Source: Diadophis punctatus similis
Taxonomy: Eukaryota; Chordata; Lepidosauria; Squamata; Dipsadidae
Reading direction: 5' to 3'
Length of the DNA: 64,000 nucleotides
Assembly: GCA_023053685.1 (NCBI GenBank)
Contig: JALIGW010000003.1
Coordinates: 49,488,996 to 49,552,995 of the forward strand
The notes below the pieces were generated by a model that worked only from the letters and a program-made list of their open reading frames with translations, was not told where the DNA came from and searched no databases. Position numbers and translations under genes: made by a program. Below are positions 15,589 to 26,178 of the stretch, in pieces; the first letter of the stretch is position 1, and the number at the start of each line of letters is the position of its first letter.

Positions 15589-15967
15589 ATTTTTCTAGAT
15601 ACTGGGAGAATGGGGGCCTAATGTACCTCACTGGGGAGGGGATTCTATATATCCTGGAAGTCATACAGAAGAAATGCTCTCATGTACCAGATAGCTGAGC
15701 TTTTGGCAGCAGGGTTCTCTTCAGAACAGAAGATCTGCAGATCTAAGTAATCAGGCATGTTCTTAGTAGATGAATTAGGTTGTTTCCTCAAATTGATAGA
15801 CCCTAAACAATTTAGACTTTAAAGGTCAACATCTTAAATTAGACCCAGTAATCAATTTGCAGTCTGTGCAACTATTTAATATGAATATCATGTATTGCAT
15901 CTTGCACTGAGTCGCAACTTGGCCATCACGGTTTACTCTAATTGTAATGTCTGAACTCCTTTCAATT
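15589..15967. other. No recognised feature
   Basis: Short non-coding gap between the LTR and the Penelope-like element. Confidence 0.5.
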
Positions 15968-16649
15968 CGAGGTCCTTGGTGCTCTCTGAGCTTGTTTTCT
16001 TGCAAATGTTTAATTATGCTAACTAGGTAACATCAGTGCTAGTAAGGAATGCTGTTTGCTGTCAGTTTATATGCTGGTAACTTGCCTGTCTGTGTGGGTG
16101 GGGGCGGTCTTAGAGATTTTTTGGTTGGGCTGTTTACTGATGGCTCTTTGGCAGTTTCTTGACTGGGGTATTGCTTACTTGATTGTTGGTCTGATGTTAA
16201 CCTTGGAGTTAATCTATGCTGATCTGAGTGCTGATTACCGGTGGAGAGGTATTGAAGTTTTTTTCTCTTTTGGGCTGGTTGTTTATCTCTTTTGCATAGT
16301 CTATAGATGTTGTTAATGTCTGTGTCTATTGATGGCTGATTTGTCAGAGTGCCAGGCTTCTAGAAATTCCCTGACATTTTTGGACTTGACCTGGTCTAGG
16401 ATTGTCACATTTGCCCAATTGAAACTATGGTTAAATCTGTCTATAGGTTGTGAAATTAAAGGATTTTCATCATGTCTTCTGACTGCCAGTGGGTGTTCAT
16501 GGATGCGTTCTGTCAGTCTTCTGCCTGTTTGTCCTACATAGTGGTTGTTGCAGTTTTCACACTGTATGTTGTAGATGACTCCTGTTTTTTTCTTCTGAGG
16601 TTGCTGAGTCTTTTGGTTTCTTTAAGATGTTTTGAGGGCCTTAGCTGGT
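15968..16649 (-). mobile_element. Penelope-like element, 3' part (GIY-YIG endonuclease)
   Basis: The minus-strand translation gives GVIYNIQCENCNNHYVGQTG followed by RRLTERIHEH, the GIY-YIG endonuclease of Penelope-like retroelements. Downstream the 3' part holds the gttacctagtta..gcaagaaaac..ctcagagagcaccaagga motif that I associate with reptilian Penelope 3' ends. The frame contains stops, so the copy is dead. It continues at 21085 after the LINE insertion. Confidence 0.8.
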
Positions 16650-16869
16650 TTAATTTAATTTAATTTAATTTAATGGATTTCTATGCCGCCCAACTCCCTG
16701 AGGACTCTGGGCGGCTCACAACATGTAGATTCCATTACAATATAAAATACAATATAAAATACAATATAAAATACAGTAGTTTAAAAATACAAAATACAAA
16801 AGTTAAAAAGAGTATCTCATATGAACAATCAAGGGGGGAGACCCATATGTAATCTACTTGGTCTCACTT

Positions 16870-17988
16870 TCACCCCGCCTGCCGGAAGAGCCAAGTTTTT
16901 ATTGCTTTCCAGAAGGCCAGTAGGGTGGGGATGGTTCTGATCTCTGGGGGAAGCTGGTTCCACAGGGAGGGAGCTCCCACAGAGAAGGCCCTCCCCCTCG
17001 GCCCCGCCAGCCGGCATTGTTTGGTCAACGGAACCTGGAGGAGGCCGACTCTGTGGGCCCTGACCGGTCGTAGGGAGGTATGCGGCAGGATGCGGTCCCG
17101 AAGGTAACCTGGCCCTGAGCCATGTAGGGCTTTAAAGGTAACGACCAACACCTTAAATTGGATCCGGAGACTAATAGGCAGCCAATGCAGCTGGCGGAGG
17201 ATCGGTGTTACGTGGGTGCATCTGGGTACACCCACCACAGCTCGCGCAGCTGCATTTTGCACCAACACTCTTTGCCGGACACTCTTCAAGGGTAGCCCCA
17301 TGTAGAGCGCATTACAGTAATCCAGCCGTGAGGTGATGAGGGCATGAGTGACTGTGAAAAGTGCCTCCTTCTCCAAGTAGGGTCGCAATTGGTGCACAAG
17401 ACGTACTTGTGCAAAGGTCCCCCTAGCCACAGCTGAAAGATGTTGTTCCAATTTTAGCTGTGGGTCTAGGAGGACACCCAAATTGCGGACCCGTTCTGAG
17501 GGAGCTAATTTCTCCCCCCCAAGAACCAAGGAGGGACAGTTGGTCGAATCCTTAGGAGGCAATATCCACAGCCACTCAGTCTTGTCAGGGTTAAGTTTTA
17601 GCCGGTTCTTCCCCATCCAGACCCTAACATCGTCCAGGCAGCGGCCCATTACGTCTACAGCTTCCCCGAATTGAGACGGGGTGGAGATGTACAACTGGGT
17701 ATCATCAGCATATTGCTGATACCTCACCCCGTGTCGTCGGATGATCTCACCCAGTGGCTTCATGTAGATGTTAAACAGGATGGGCGAGAGGACCGAGCCC
17801 TGTGGCACCCCACATAGTAGGGGCCTAGGGCTCGACCTCTGCCCCCCTGTCAACACCAACTGCGTCCTTTCAGAGAGGAAGGAGGAGAACCACTGCAAAA
17901 CAGTGCCACCCACCCCCACCTCTCTGAGACGACGCAGAAGGATACCATGGTCAATGGTATCGAAGGCCGCTGAGAGGTCAAGTAGCAC
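16870..17988 (-). pseudogene. LINE reverse transcriptase palm/thumb fragment
   Basis: 372 codons of the CR1/L2 reverse transcriptase with the YADD active site at about residues 92-95, GVPQGSVLSP and the C-terminal LHWLPISLRIQFK motif. In frame with the upstream fingers across a single TGA stop. Part of the LINE at 16650-21084. Confidence 0.85.
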
Positions 17989-18717
17989 CAGGATAGAGGA
18001 ATGACCCCCATCCCGGGCTCACCAGAGATCATCCATCAGGGTGACCAAAGCCGTTTCCGTACTGTAGCCGTGTCTGAAACCTGATTGAAAGGGATCCAGA
18101 AAATCAGTGTCATCCAACAGCCGTAGGAGCTGGAGTGCCACCACTTTCTCAACAACCTTCCCCGCGAAGGGAAGGTTGGAGACTGGACGGAAGTTCTTTA
18201 AATCCGCCGGGTTCAGGGAAGGCTTCTTGAGGAGGGGTCTCACCACCGCAGCTTTTAAGGGCTGCGGGATGGACCCCTCTCTCAAAGAAGCGTTGACCAA
18301 TGCCTGGAGCCAGCCACGTGAAACCTTCTTGGTGGCCGAAACCAACCAGGAAGGGCACAGGTCCAATAAACAACTGGCAGAGCTCATCGTTCCTATGGCC
18401 TTGTCTACATCCTCAGGAGTCACCGGTTCAAACCTATCCCATATAACCGGACTAAGCCCCAGTTGTCTCGGCCTGTACTGCCTGTACTGCCCAATCGGAG
18501 TCCAGGTCTGTCCGAATCTGAATGACTTTATCCGCCAGAAACTGAGAAAATTCCTCAGTTCTACCCTGCAAAGGATCTCCGCCTTCCTCCTTAGCAAGAA
18601 GGGTGCAGGTCACCCTAAACAGGGTGGCTGGGCGGGAGTCAGCAGACGCAATAAGAGCGGAAAAATGCGAACATTTTGCCGCCCGTATCGCCACTAAGTA
18701 AGACTTAATGAAAGTTC

Positions 18718-19476
18718 TTAAAAGTGTCCGGTCAGACTCAGCTTTACTAGATCTCCATCGTCGCTCTTGTGGTGCTTCATCTCCCAGAGTTCCTTCGTAA
18801 ACCAAGGAGCCCTCCTGGATCCACTTCCACGGAGAGGTCGCAAAGGCGCAATCCGATCCAGAGCCCCCGCTGCTGCCTGATTCCAGGCCGCGACCAGAGA
18901 CTCGAATGAACTGTGTACCAGGGATTCAGGTATTTCCCCAAGTTCTCTCTGGAATCCATCAGGTTCCATTAGGCGCCTGGGGTGGAACCACTTAATCGGT
19001 CCCGCCTCCTTGCGGTGGAGGAGTGGTGCCATGAAATCCAACCTCAGAAGGAAATGATCTGACCACGACAAGGGTACTGTGACTAAACCCCTCAGCCTCA
19101 GATCATCTCTCCACTGCCCCGAGAGAAACACAAGGTCAAGCATGTGACCACCCTCATGAGTCGGACCCTGAACTACTTGGGTCAGGTCCATGGTTGTCAT
19201 GGAAGCCATGAACTCCTGGACTGCCCCCGAGGCTTCGCCGGGCGATGGCAGATTAAAGTCCCCCAGCACCATCAACCTGGGGAACTCAATCGCCAGCCCA
19301 GCAACCGTCTCGAGCAGAACAGGCAGAGCCTTTGCAATGCAGCCAGGAGGCAGGTACGTTAGCAAAAGGCCCACCTGAACCCCTAAGTCCAACTTCAGAA
19401 GGAGCGTCTCACACCCAACAATCTCCGGGGCAGGGCTCCTTCGAGGACACAGATTCTGGCGAGCTATAATAGCCAC
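18718..19476 (-). pseudogene. LINE AP-endonuclease domain fragment
   Basis: 252 codons with LGDFNLP (catalytic Asp/Asn) and SWSDHFLLRL (catalytic Ser-Asp-His) of the APE-type endonuclease of non-LTR retrotransposons. Separated by frameshifts from the upstream start (20026-19409) and from the RT. Confidence 0.8.
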
Positions 19477-21084
19477 TCCTCCACCCCTTCCCTGGGGTCG
19501 CGGCTGATGCTGAACCGAGAACCCGTCCGGGCATATCTCCGAAAGGGGACCCCCCCTCCTGGCCCAGCCAGGTCTCAGTAATACATGCCAGGTCAGCCCC
19601 CTCTTCTAGGATTAAATCCCGGATAAGGGGGGCCTTGTTGGTAATCGACCTAGCGTTTAACAGCAGCAGCTTGAGCCCAGGGCCCTGACATCCCTGGTTA
19701 CCAGGCACTCGGGTTGAGCTAGGTGGAACCAAACCGGAGGGGCCAGAACAAGGAATCGCTTGTAAACAGCGAATTCTCATTCCCCAAGAGCGGCCTACCC
19801 CTCTGCTCCCACCATACCTGGCTCTCCCCATTATGACCGTAATGTTCCTACTCCCCGTCCCCCCAGAGATCCCCTCCCCCCCACTGGTCCCCCATTCTCC
19901 TGGCAGGCCATGTATAGCATTCATACTGAGCCTGGGGGTGGGCCAAAACCCCCCTCTGCTTCTGTTTCCACACTCAGCAGAGGGGGGCAGGGTCCAACCA
20001 CCCAGCTCACTCATGTACTCATACAATTAAACCACAAACTTCATACCATCCATCCATAAACATGCTCTGTTTTCTCAATCGTAACCAGATCCATTCACAC
20101 CAGCCACACCGCTCCCGGGGTAAGATTAAAAAAGCTAATAGTCAATAGTAAAAGATCCAACAGGGGGTGCATGCGTGCAGCTTCCAGACCAGTCAAGATG
20201 AGATCTTAGTCCTTGACTCCTGCACCAAGGTCTGCGTTGGTCATTAAAAACATCCAGATTTATGGTGAAAGATGTAGGTTTCCCAACCCAGATGATGTCG
20301 CAGACTGGAGCAGTTCTCTGGGGAGAAAATGTAGGTCTCCCACACAGGTGATATTGATGACTCCAAAGTCTCTCTCCCTCAGGAAGATAATTTTCCTCGT
20401 CCATGTGTCAACATGCAGAGAAGGCCACAAACCCTCTTTACCTCCTCCTCAATCATCATAGTTGTAATAATGGCAGGGGGAAGGGCAGTAATCATTACCA
20501 TCTGCAGAGAGTCCAGAGAGACTGCCAAGAAGGGGGGGGAGCCTCGATATTCAATCTGTGATCCTAGGCAAGTCCATCACAGACAAGGCAGATAGAAATC
20601 CCCCCCCCATTTGTAGCAACAAAGAATCAGCAGGCAGCAAGCAGACGATACGATGGCGTTCGGGTGGTGGTGGTGAGGAGCCGCAGGAATTCTCAGTGGC
20701 AAAATAGCCAACAGGTTACTGAGTCCCCTACGCTTCTCTTCCCTTCTCTTCCCCTTCGTCTGAAGATGCAAATTAGCCCTTAGTTCTTAATCCTCCAAAC
20801 ACAATCCAGGCTCAACAATCAAGCCCTCATGGCATCCTCGTCAGCCCTAAAATGGGTGACCAACTTCCCAAATGCCGTTCCAAAGGAGGGAAAACAGCAC
20901 TTCAGTCGGGCGAAAAGTTACAAACAAAGCGCCCACCTTGTGCCTCATATGATCTTGCAATCTCCTTCGGAAGAAATTCCTCATGAGGGGGGCTCCTTTG
21001 GCAAAAAAATTCGGGGAAATATACAGTTCTTTGAGGAGCGAGATCTTCCTCCCTCTTGCCGTGGCTCCACCCCGGAAGCTACGC

Positions 21085-21511
21085 TGTGTGCTACGCTGAT
21101 TCCATGTGGTTGTAATAGTCTATTTGTGGTTTCTGAGATATTCTTGATTATGGCATTGTAATTCTTTTTAGGGTTTCTGTTGGTTGTGCTGTATTGGGTT
21201 GAATGGTCAGGGACTTTTTGATAAAGTTGTGTGGGTATCCATTTTGTTGGAATGTGTTGTATAGATGCTCCATTTCCTTTTTCTGCTGTTCTTGGATGCT
21301 GCAGTGTGTTTGGGCTCGTTTAAATAAAATCCATACACAGCTTCTCTTGTGTGAGATTGGGTTGTTGCTTTGGTAGAGGAACACCTGATTAGTATGGGTG
21401 GTTTTTCTGTAGACTTGTGTTTCTAGTTTACCACTACGGTCTCAGCTGATCAGGATGTCCAGGAAGGGCAGTGAATTGTTGTTTTCTTCTTCTCTTCTTT
21501 TCATCATAGGA
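21085..21511 (-). mobile_element. Penelope-like element, central part (RT C-terminus)
   Basis: Minus-strand translation gives NNNSLPFLDILIS, then GKLETQVYRKTTHTNQ, then HLYNTFQQNGYP and IIKNISETTNRLLQPHGIS. This is the Penelope RT C-terminal region just before the linker that leads to GIY-YIG. It joins the part at 16649 when the LINE is ignored (..GISVAH then PAKALKTS..). Confidence 0.8.
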
Positions 21512-21930
21512 CAGTGATGGCGAACCTATGGCACGCATGCCACAGGTGGCACACGGAGCCATATCTGAGGGCATGTGAGGCTTTGCCCTATGTCAGCTCC
21601 AGCACGCATGTGCGCACTGGCCAGCTGATTTTTGGCCTTTTTGGCCATTTTGGCCATTTTTACTCTCCCCAGACTTCAGGAAAGCCTCATGAAGCCTGGG
21701 GACAGCGAAAAACGGCCCAACGGCCCAACCGGAAGTTCGGAAACTAACTTCCAGTTGGCCCGTTGGCCTGTTTTTCGCCATCCCCAGGCTTCAGGAATTC
21801 GGAGACTTCAGTGAGGCCTGTGCGCATGTGGGAGGGGCAGCACGGGGGTTGTGCGTATGCGTGGGGGGAGGGCATGGGTGTGGGCATGCACCCTTTTGGC
21901 ACACGAGCCAAAGAAGGTTCGCCATCACTG
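21512..21930. mobile_element. hAT-type MITE, family CAGTGATGGCGAACC (copy 1)
   Basis: 419 bp with ends CAGTGATGGCGAACCT and GGTTCGCCATCACTG. The 8 bp duplication tcatagga lies at 21504-21511 and 21931-21938. It splits the Penelope-like element. Confidence 0.9.
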
Positions 21931-22060
21931 TCATAGGATATATTGCAGTCGTTAAAATGGGTTATATCAAAGTAAGTGTTGTGAAGTCCAATCAACTCAG
22001 AAGCATCACATTTGGTTCAGTAGCCACCATTATGCAAATATTTTGACCCACTTAGGTGCA
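21931..22060 (-). mobile_element. Penelope-like element, upstream part
   Basis: Continues the Penelope RT on the minus strand (NTYFDITHFNDCNISY) ahead of LPFLDILIS. The 5' limit is uncertain. Confidence 0.6.
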
Positions 22061-22064
22061 GTTC

Positions 22065-22220
22065 CAGTGATTGCTGGGGGGACAAGGACCACTCCCAAAT
22101 TGTGAACCTGCTTTTTCTGAGGCAGTACAGCCCCATCCAAAACTAGCTTCGTCAGCATCCCTGAGTCTAGTTTTCTCCTTATTAAATGGCACCTCCAGCT
22201 TGTTTGGATTTAATTTATTT
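22065..22220 (-). repeat. CR1/L2-type LINE fragment
   Basis: gaccactcccaaattgtgaacc..gaggcagtacagccccatccaaaa corresponds to the RT region around 17465-17560 of the long LINE, at low identity. Confidence 0.5.
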
Positions 22221-22224
22221 TTAT

Positions 22225-22265
22225 TTATGTTGTCATATCTTCTGACTGCCAGTTGGTGTTCATGG
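22225..22265 (-). repeat. Short Penelope-like fragment
   Basis: gtcatatcttctgactgccagt..gtgttcatggg matches the Penelope segment at about 16468-16505. Confidence 0.5.
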
Positions 22266-24120
22266 GTTCATGGTTCATTTATTAAGTTTATATGCCACCC
22301 ATCTCATGCTAAAAAAAAAACCAACGCTGGGTGGCTTACAATTAAAATCATGAATATATTGATACTAAAATGTAAAGAATATTAGGTAGACAAGAAGCAA
22401 AAGGCAAGATTGAAACAGTGGTAGCATCTTCTCTGTTGATCCATCAGTTATCTCCAACCTACAGCACCCCTGTCAGGACCCCAGGCCAACATGCAGACCC
22501 AGGTTTTAACATCCTTTCAGGAGTCCAAAAAAAGATACAAGTAGACCTCGCGTCAGATGGCAAGATATTCCAAAGAGCAGGGGCCACAGCAGAAAAAAAA
22601 CCTCTCCTTCTAGACCCCATCAGCTGAAATGGGGTCCACAGCATGCCCCTTCTACTGGATCAAGTGGGACAGACCAATAGCATTGGGGTGAGACAGTTTC
22701 TCAGAATACCTGGTCCTGTGCCATGAAGGGCTTTAAAGGTGATGATAACCAACACCTTGAATTGGACTTGGAAGCAAAGGGGATGCCAGTGCAGCATGCA
22801 TAATGGCGGTGTTATGTGTGCCTCTTAGAGAGATGACCAGGGCATGAGTGATTGAGATCAGGGCCTCACAATCCAGGAAAGGTCGCAACTGGTGCACAAC
22901 ACAATGTTGTGCAAAGGCACTCCTGAGTGTTATATGCTCAGAGCAGTAATTGTGAGTTCATTGTACACTGGGTGTCTCTGGAGTATTGTAACATAATCCA
23001 GAACTAAAGATGATAAACTCCCAGATCCCCAAGTTCCATGCACCCACAACCACTTTGTCTTACTAGGCTTCAGTTGAGGTCTGTCTGTTGTCCCCATCTG
23101 GATCCCCACAGCCTCCAGGTACCACGAGAGGGCAGCCACAGCATTACTTTGGATCGTACAGGATAGAGATGTATAGTTGAGTAACGTTAGTTTACCTTAA
23201 GATACCTCATCCCATGGTGTCGGACGATCTCAGCCAGTGGCTTCATGTAGACGTTAAAAAAGAATAGAGTGCTGAGCTCTGCAACACCCCATAAAGAAGA
23301 ACTTGTGGGTAGACTTTTTGCTCCCTATCAACACCAATTGGAACCAGCCTTGAACATAGGAGGCAAGCCAGTGTAAAATTGTCCTCCCCCAGCCCCAAGT
23401 CCTGTAGCCATCCTAAAAGGGTACTACAGTTGATGGTAATGAAAAACAATAGGTCAAGAAGAGCAAAGATGGATGCACTACCCATATCCTGCTCTCACCA
23501 GAGATCATCTACAAGTGAAATCAGTGCTGTTTCTGTCCCATAATCAGGTCTGAAACCTTGACTGGAAGGGATTCAGATAATCAGTTTTGTCCAGAAACCT
23601 CTTGAGCCGCACCGCAAGCACCTTTTTCACCACCTGCCCTAAAAAGAGATAGTGAAAACAGGAGAAAAATTATCTAGATGGGGGAGGTCAAGTGACAGTG
23701 TGTTGAATAGGGACCAAGCCAAGGCCTCTTTAAATGGGATCAGGGACTTCTGCAGTGATGAATTAATGACTGCCGAATCCACCTGGATGTCATTGACCTT
23801 GAGACTTTCATCAACCAGGAGGGATAATGATCTAATAAGTAGGTGGTTGTGCTAACAGCCCCAAGGTCTCTGTCCATTTTCTCAGGCCCAATAGAGTTAA
23901 ATTGCTCTCAGATAACAGGGTAAGCATACTCCCTGGACAATTCCAATGGACCTGTCCTATATTTGGAGTCCAACAGAGAACAAATCAGAGTGATTTAATC
24001 CATCAGGTATTCAGCAAATTCCTCCATGCAGCCCTGAAGGTAACCAATCCCCTGAACCCTGCTTACCCAGGAGGGACTGAGTGATCCTAAACAGGGCCGA
24101 TGGGTGACACTCAGCATTAT
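22266..24120 (-). repeat. Old CR1/L2-type LINE copy
   Basis: A degenerate parallel of 16676-18250: atgccacccatctca..ctgggtggcttac (3' end), ccatgaagggctttaaaggtgatgata, ggtcgcaactggtgcacaaca, ttcatgtagacgtta and cagagatcatct. Frames are badly broken. Confidence 0.75.
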
Positions 24121-24319
24121 TTATGCCCTTTTATTGCATTTGCAATTTGCAATTTTGCTGCCCCTACTACCATGAGGTAGGCCTTAACATCGACTTTAAA
24201 CCCTTCCTTGTCAGACTTGTTCTCATTTTCCTCCAGCAGTGCTCTAATTTCAGCTCACCTTCCTCATCCATCCCAGATGAGGGAGATGATATGAGAATGT
24301 GCAGAAATGGATAGATTAA

Positions 24320-24400
24320 TGCTCACTATTAAGGATAAAGAAGAAACTGAATATTTTTTGATATGGGATGTATTTTATCAATGGCTAGACAACAGAACGT
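24320..24400 (+). repeat. Possible L1 ORF2 C-terminal remnant
   Basis: Reads KDKEETEYFLIWDVFYQWLD, resembling L1 ORF2 C-termini. Too short to be sure. Confidence 0.3.
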
Positions 24401-25949
24401 GCTTAGCCAATCAGCGGTTGGTATGCAAATTTTCCTACGTCCGTCCGTACGTACGTAACACAAATAGTCCTTAATAGGCCTCCCTAACTAATGCCACAGT
24501 CAAATGCTGATCATTATGAAGTTTTGGGAAGATTCCGTTGAATTTCCCTTCCTATAACTTAAATTTTATGTTATTTTATTTTGTGTCTAACACTCCGGAG
24601 CAACAGAAAATAAGGTTTCTGCATGCTGCCTTGAGCTCCTAAATATCAATCACTTAATCATTCAATCAAATAAATCATTTTTAATGTTTGAAGAATGCTA
24701 TCATACCTGTTTCCTGTTCTCATGCCTAATTCATTCAATCTCTCTTCACAATACTTTAAATTAAAACCAAATAAGCTCTGCAAATAAGCTTCTAGACCTG
24801 AGCTACTCAAGGCATGCACGCATTCAGTTTCTATTCCACTGTTTAATTCTTTAAAAAATAAAAACAAAATCAATGTGAAAATCAATTAATACAAGGCTAA
24901 TCAAAGAAGAATACATTTTGGCTGCTCAAAAACAGAGAGTGACCTCCAAGTACAATTTCCAAAGGAATAGCTACAAATGTAATTTTTTTGCTTGCCAGAC
25001 AGTTTCAAGTACTCAATACATATTCATACAGTACTTGGGAGAAATATCCTCCATCATATACACAAAGATATAGTAATCTCAGCACCTCCCTCTACTAGAG
25101 AAAGAAAAATGAATTTGGGAGAACTTGGGCAAAACATTGAACTGGGAAATCCAGAGGATTAACATTATTTTTCCCAATAGCCTCAGAATCAATGTATTGG
25201 AATCCTCAGGAAACAGGAAAACGAAGAAAAGAAACTTCAGATAGCTTTGCTGTGGAGAAATAGATAATGTTTAAGCCAGGAATTTGTTTCAGATCTCTTT
25301 TTCTGGTGCTTAGCTAAGTCTGTCTCTATTTCTATGTATTAATTATAATGCTGGGTTTTATGTCGGTGTTGAATCAAACCTCAGGCTGTGTACAAGTCTT
25401 CATGAAGATACATTATTTTCTGTTTCAAATTACATGATCTGTAATTTTTTTTAAATCTCCCCAATCACTCGTACATTGTTCCTGACTGGAAACAAACCAT
25501 TTGAATCAGACCAGCCCCATAATTTTATCCTGTAATTCTCTTTTATATTTCTGTCTATAATCAAAACTGCTCTATCATTATCTACCAGCATTTAGTAAAT
25601 ACATGTTAAGATCAAAAAGGAATATTATATTTTACCTTTTTCAAAACAGAGTTTGGTTTTTGTCTTCTTTCTTGCGATGTTTATTTTATCTCCCAAAGAA
25701 AGAGAGACATGTTTCTTGAAGATGCACTAAGTTACAGAGCTAAGAAGCTACATTATAGAAATTATTTCCCTTAAAAACTTTTAGTCACCAAAAGAATCTA
25801 GCATCCTTATCTCTCTCAAACAGCAGGGCTGGGCGGGGGGGACCCCATATGAAGCACCCTTTGAAAAACAGTTGTTGTGACAGGGGGAACAATCAAGTTT
25901 ATATACCCCCAAATAGGAGGCAGCATTGTATTCTGAAGACTTAAAGCCG
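24401..25949. other. No recognised feature
   Basis: AT-rich, no gene. A short cgtccgtccgtacgtacgta stretch lies at about 24439-24458. Confidence 0.45.
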
Positions 25950-26178
25950 CAGGGGTGAAATTCAAAAATTTCCCCTACCGGTTCTGTGGGCGTGGCAGGG
26001 GAAGGATACTGCAAAATCCCCATTCCCTCCCTACTCCTGGGGGAAGAATATTGCAAAATCTCCATTCCCACCCCAATCTGGGGCCAGCTAGAGGTGGTGT
26101 TTGCCAGTCTCCAAACTACTCAAAATTTCTGCTACCGGTTCTCCAGAACCTGTCAGAACCCACTGAATTTCACCCCTG
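25950..26178. mobile_element. hAT-type MITE, family CAGGGGTGAAATTC
   Basis: Ends CAGGGGTGAAATTC and GAATTTCACCCCTG are intact inverted repeats. Two inner gatattgcaaaatc-type units. A clean 8 bp duplication is not visible here. Confidence 0.75.

Larger units (their letters stand above)
16650..21084 (-). mobile_element. Nearly full-length CR1/L2-clade LINE, inactive
   Basis: Minus-strand order: ~1 kb GC-rich 5' region (21084-20030); endonuclease start LLLLNARSITNKA..ITETWLG (ORF 20026-19409); endonuclease core with LGDFNLP and WSDHFL (ORF 19476-18718); linker (18805-18452); RT fingers FRPVSNLP..FQSGFRHGYSTETAL (18597-18019); RT palm with LLDLSAAFDTIDHGIL, GVPQGSVLSP and YADDTQLY (17988-16870); L2-like C-terminus; 3' end with gccgcccaactccc and a (TTTAA)n tail. 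At least three frameshifts, and a TGA at 18016-18018 that splits fingers from palm in one frame, kill it. It sits inside the Penelope-like element. Confidence 0.88.

Noticed and set aside
16056..16316. 86-codon hydrophobic plus ORF that looks like a membrane protein
   Set aside because: It is antisense to the Penelope 3' region, and the minus strand carries the recognisable element.
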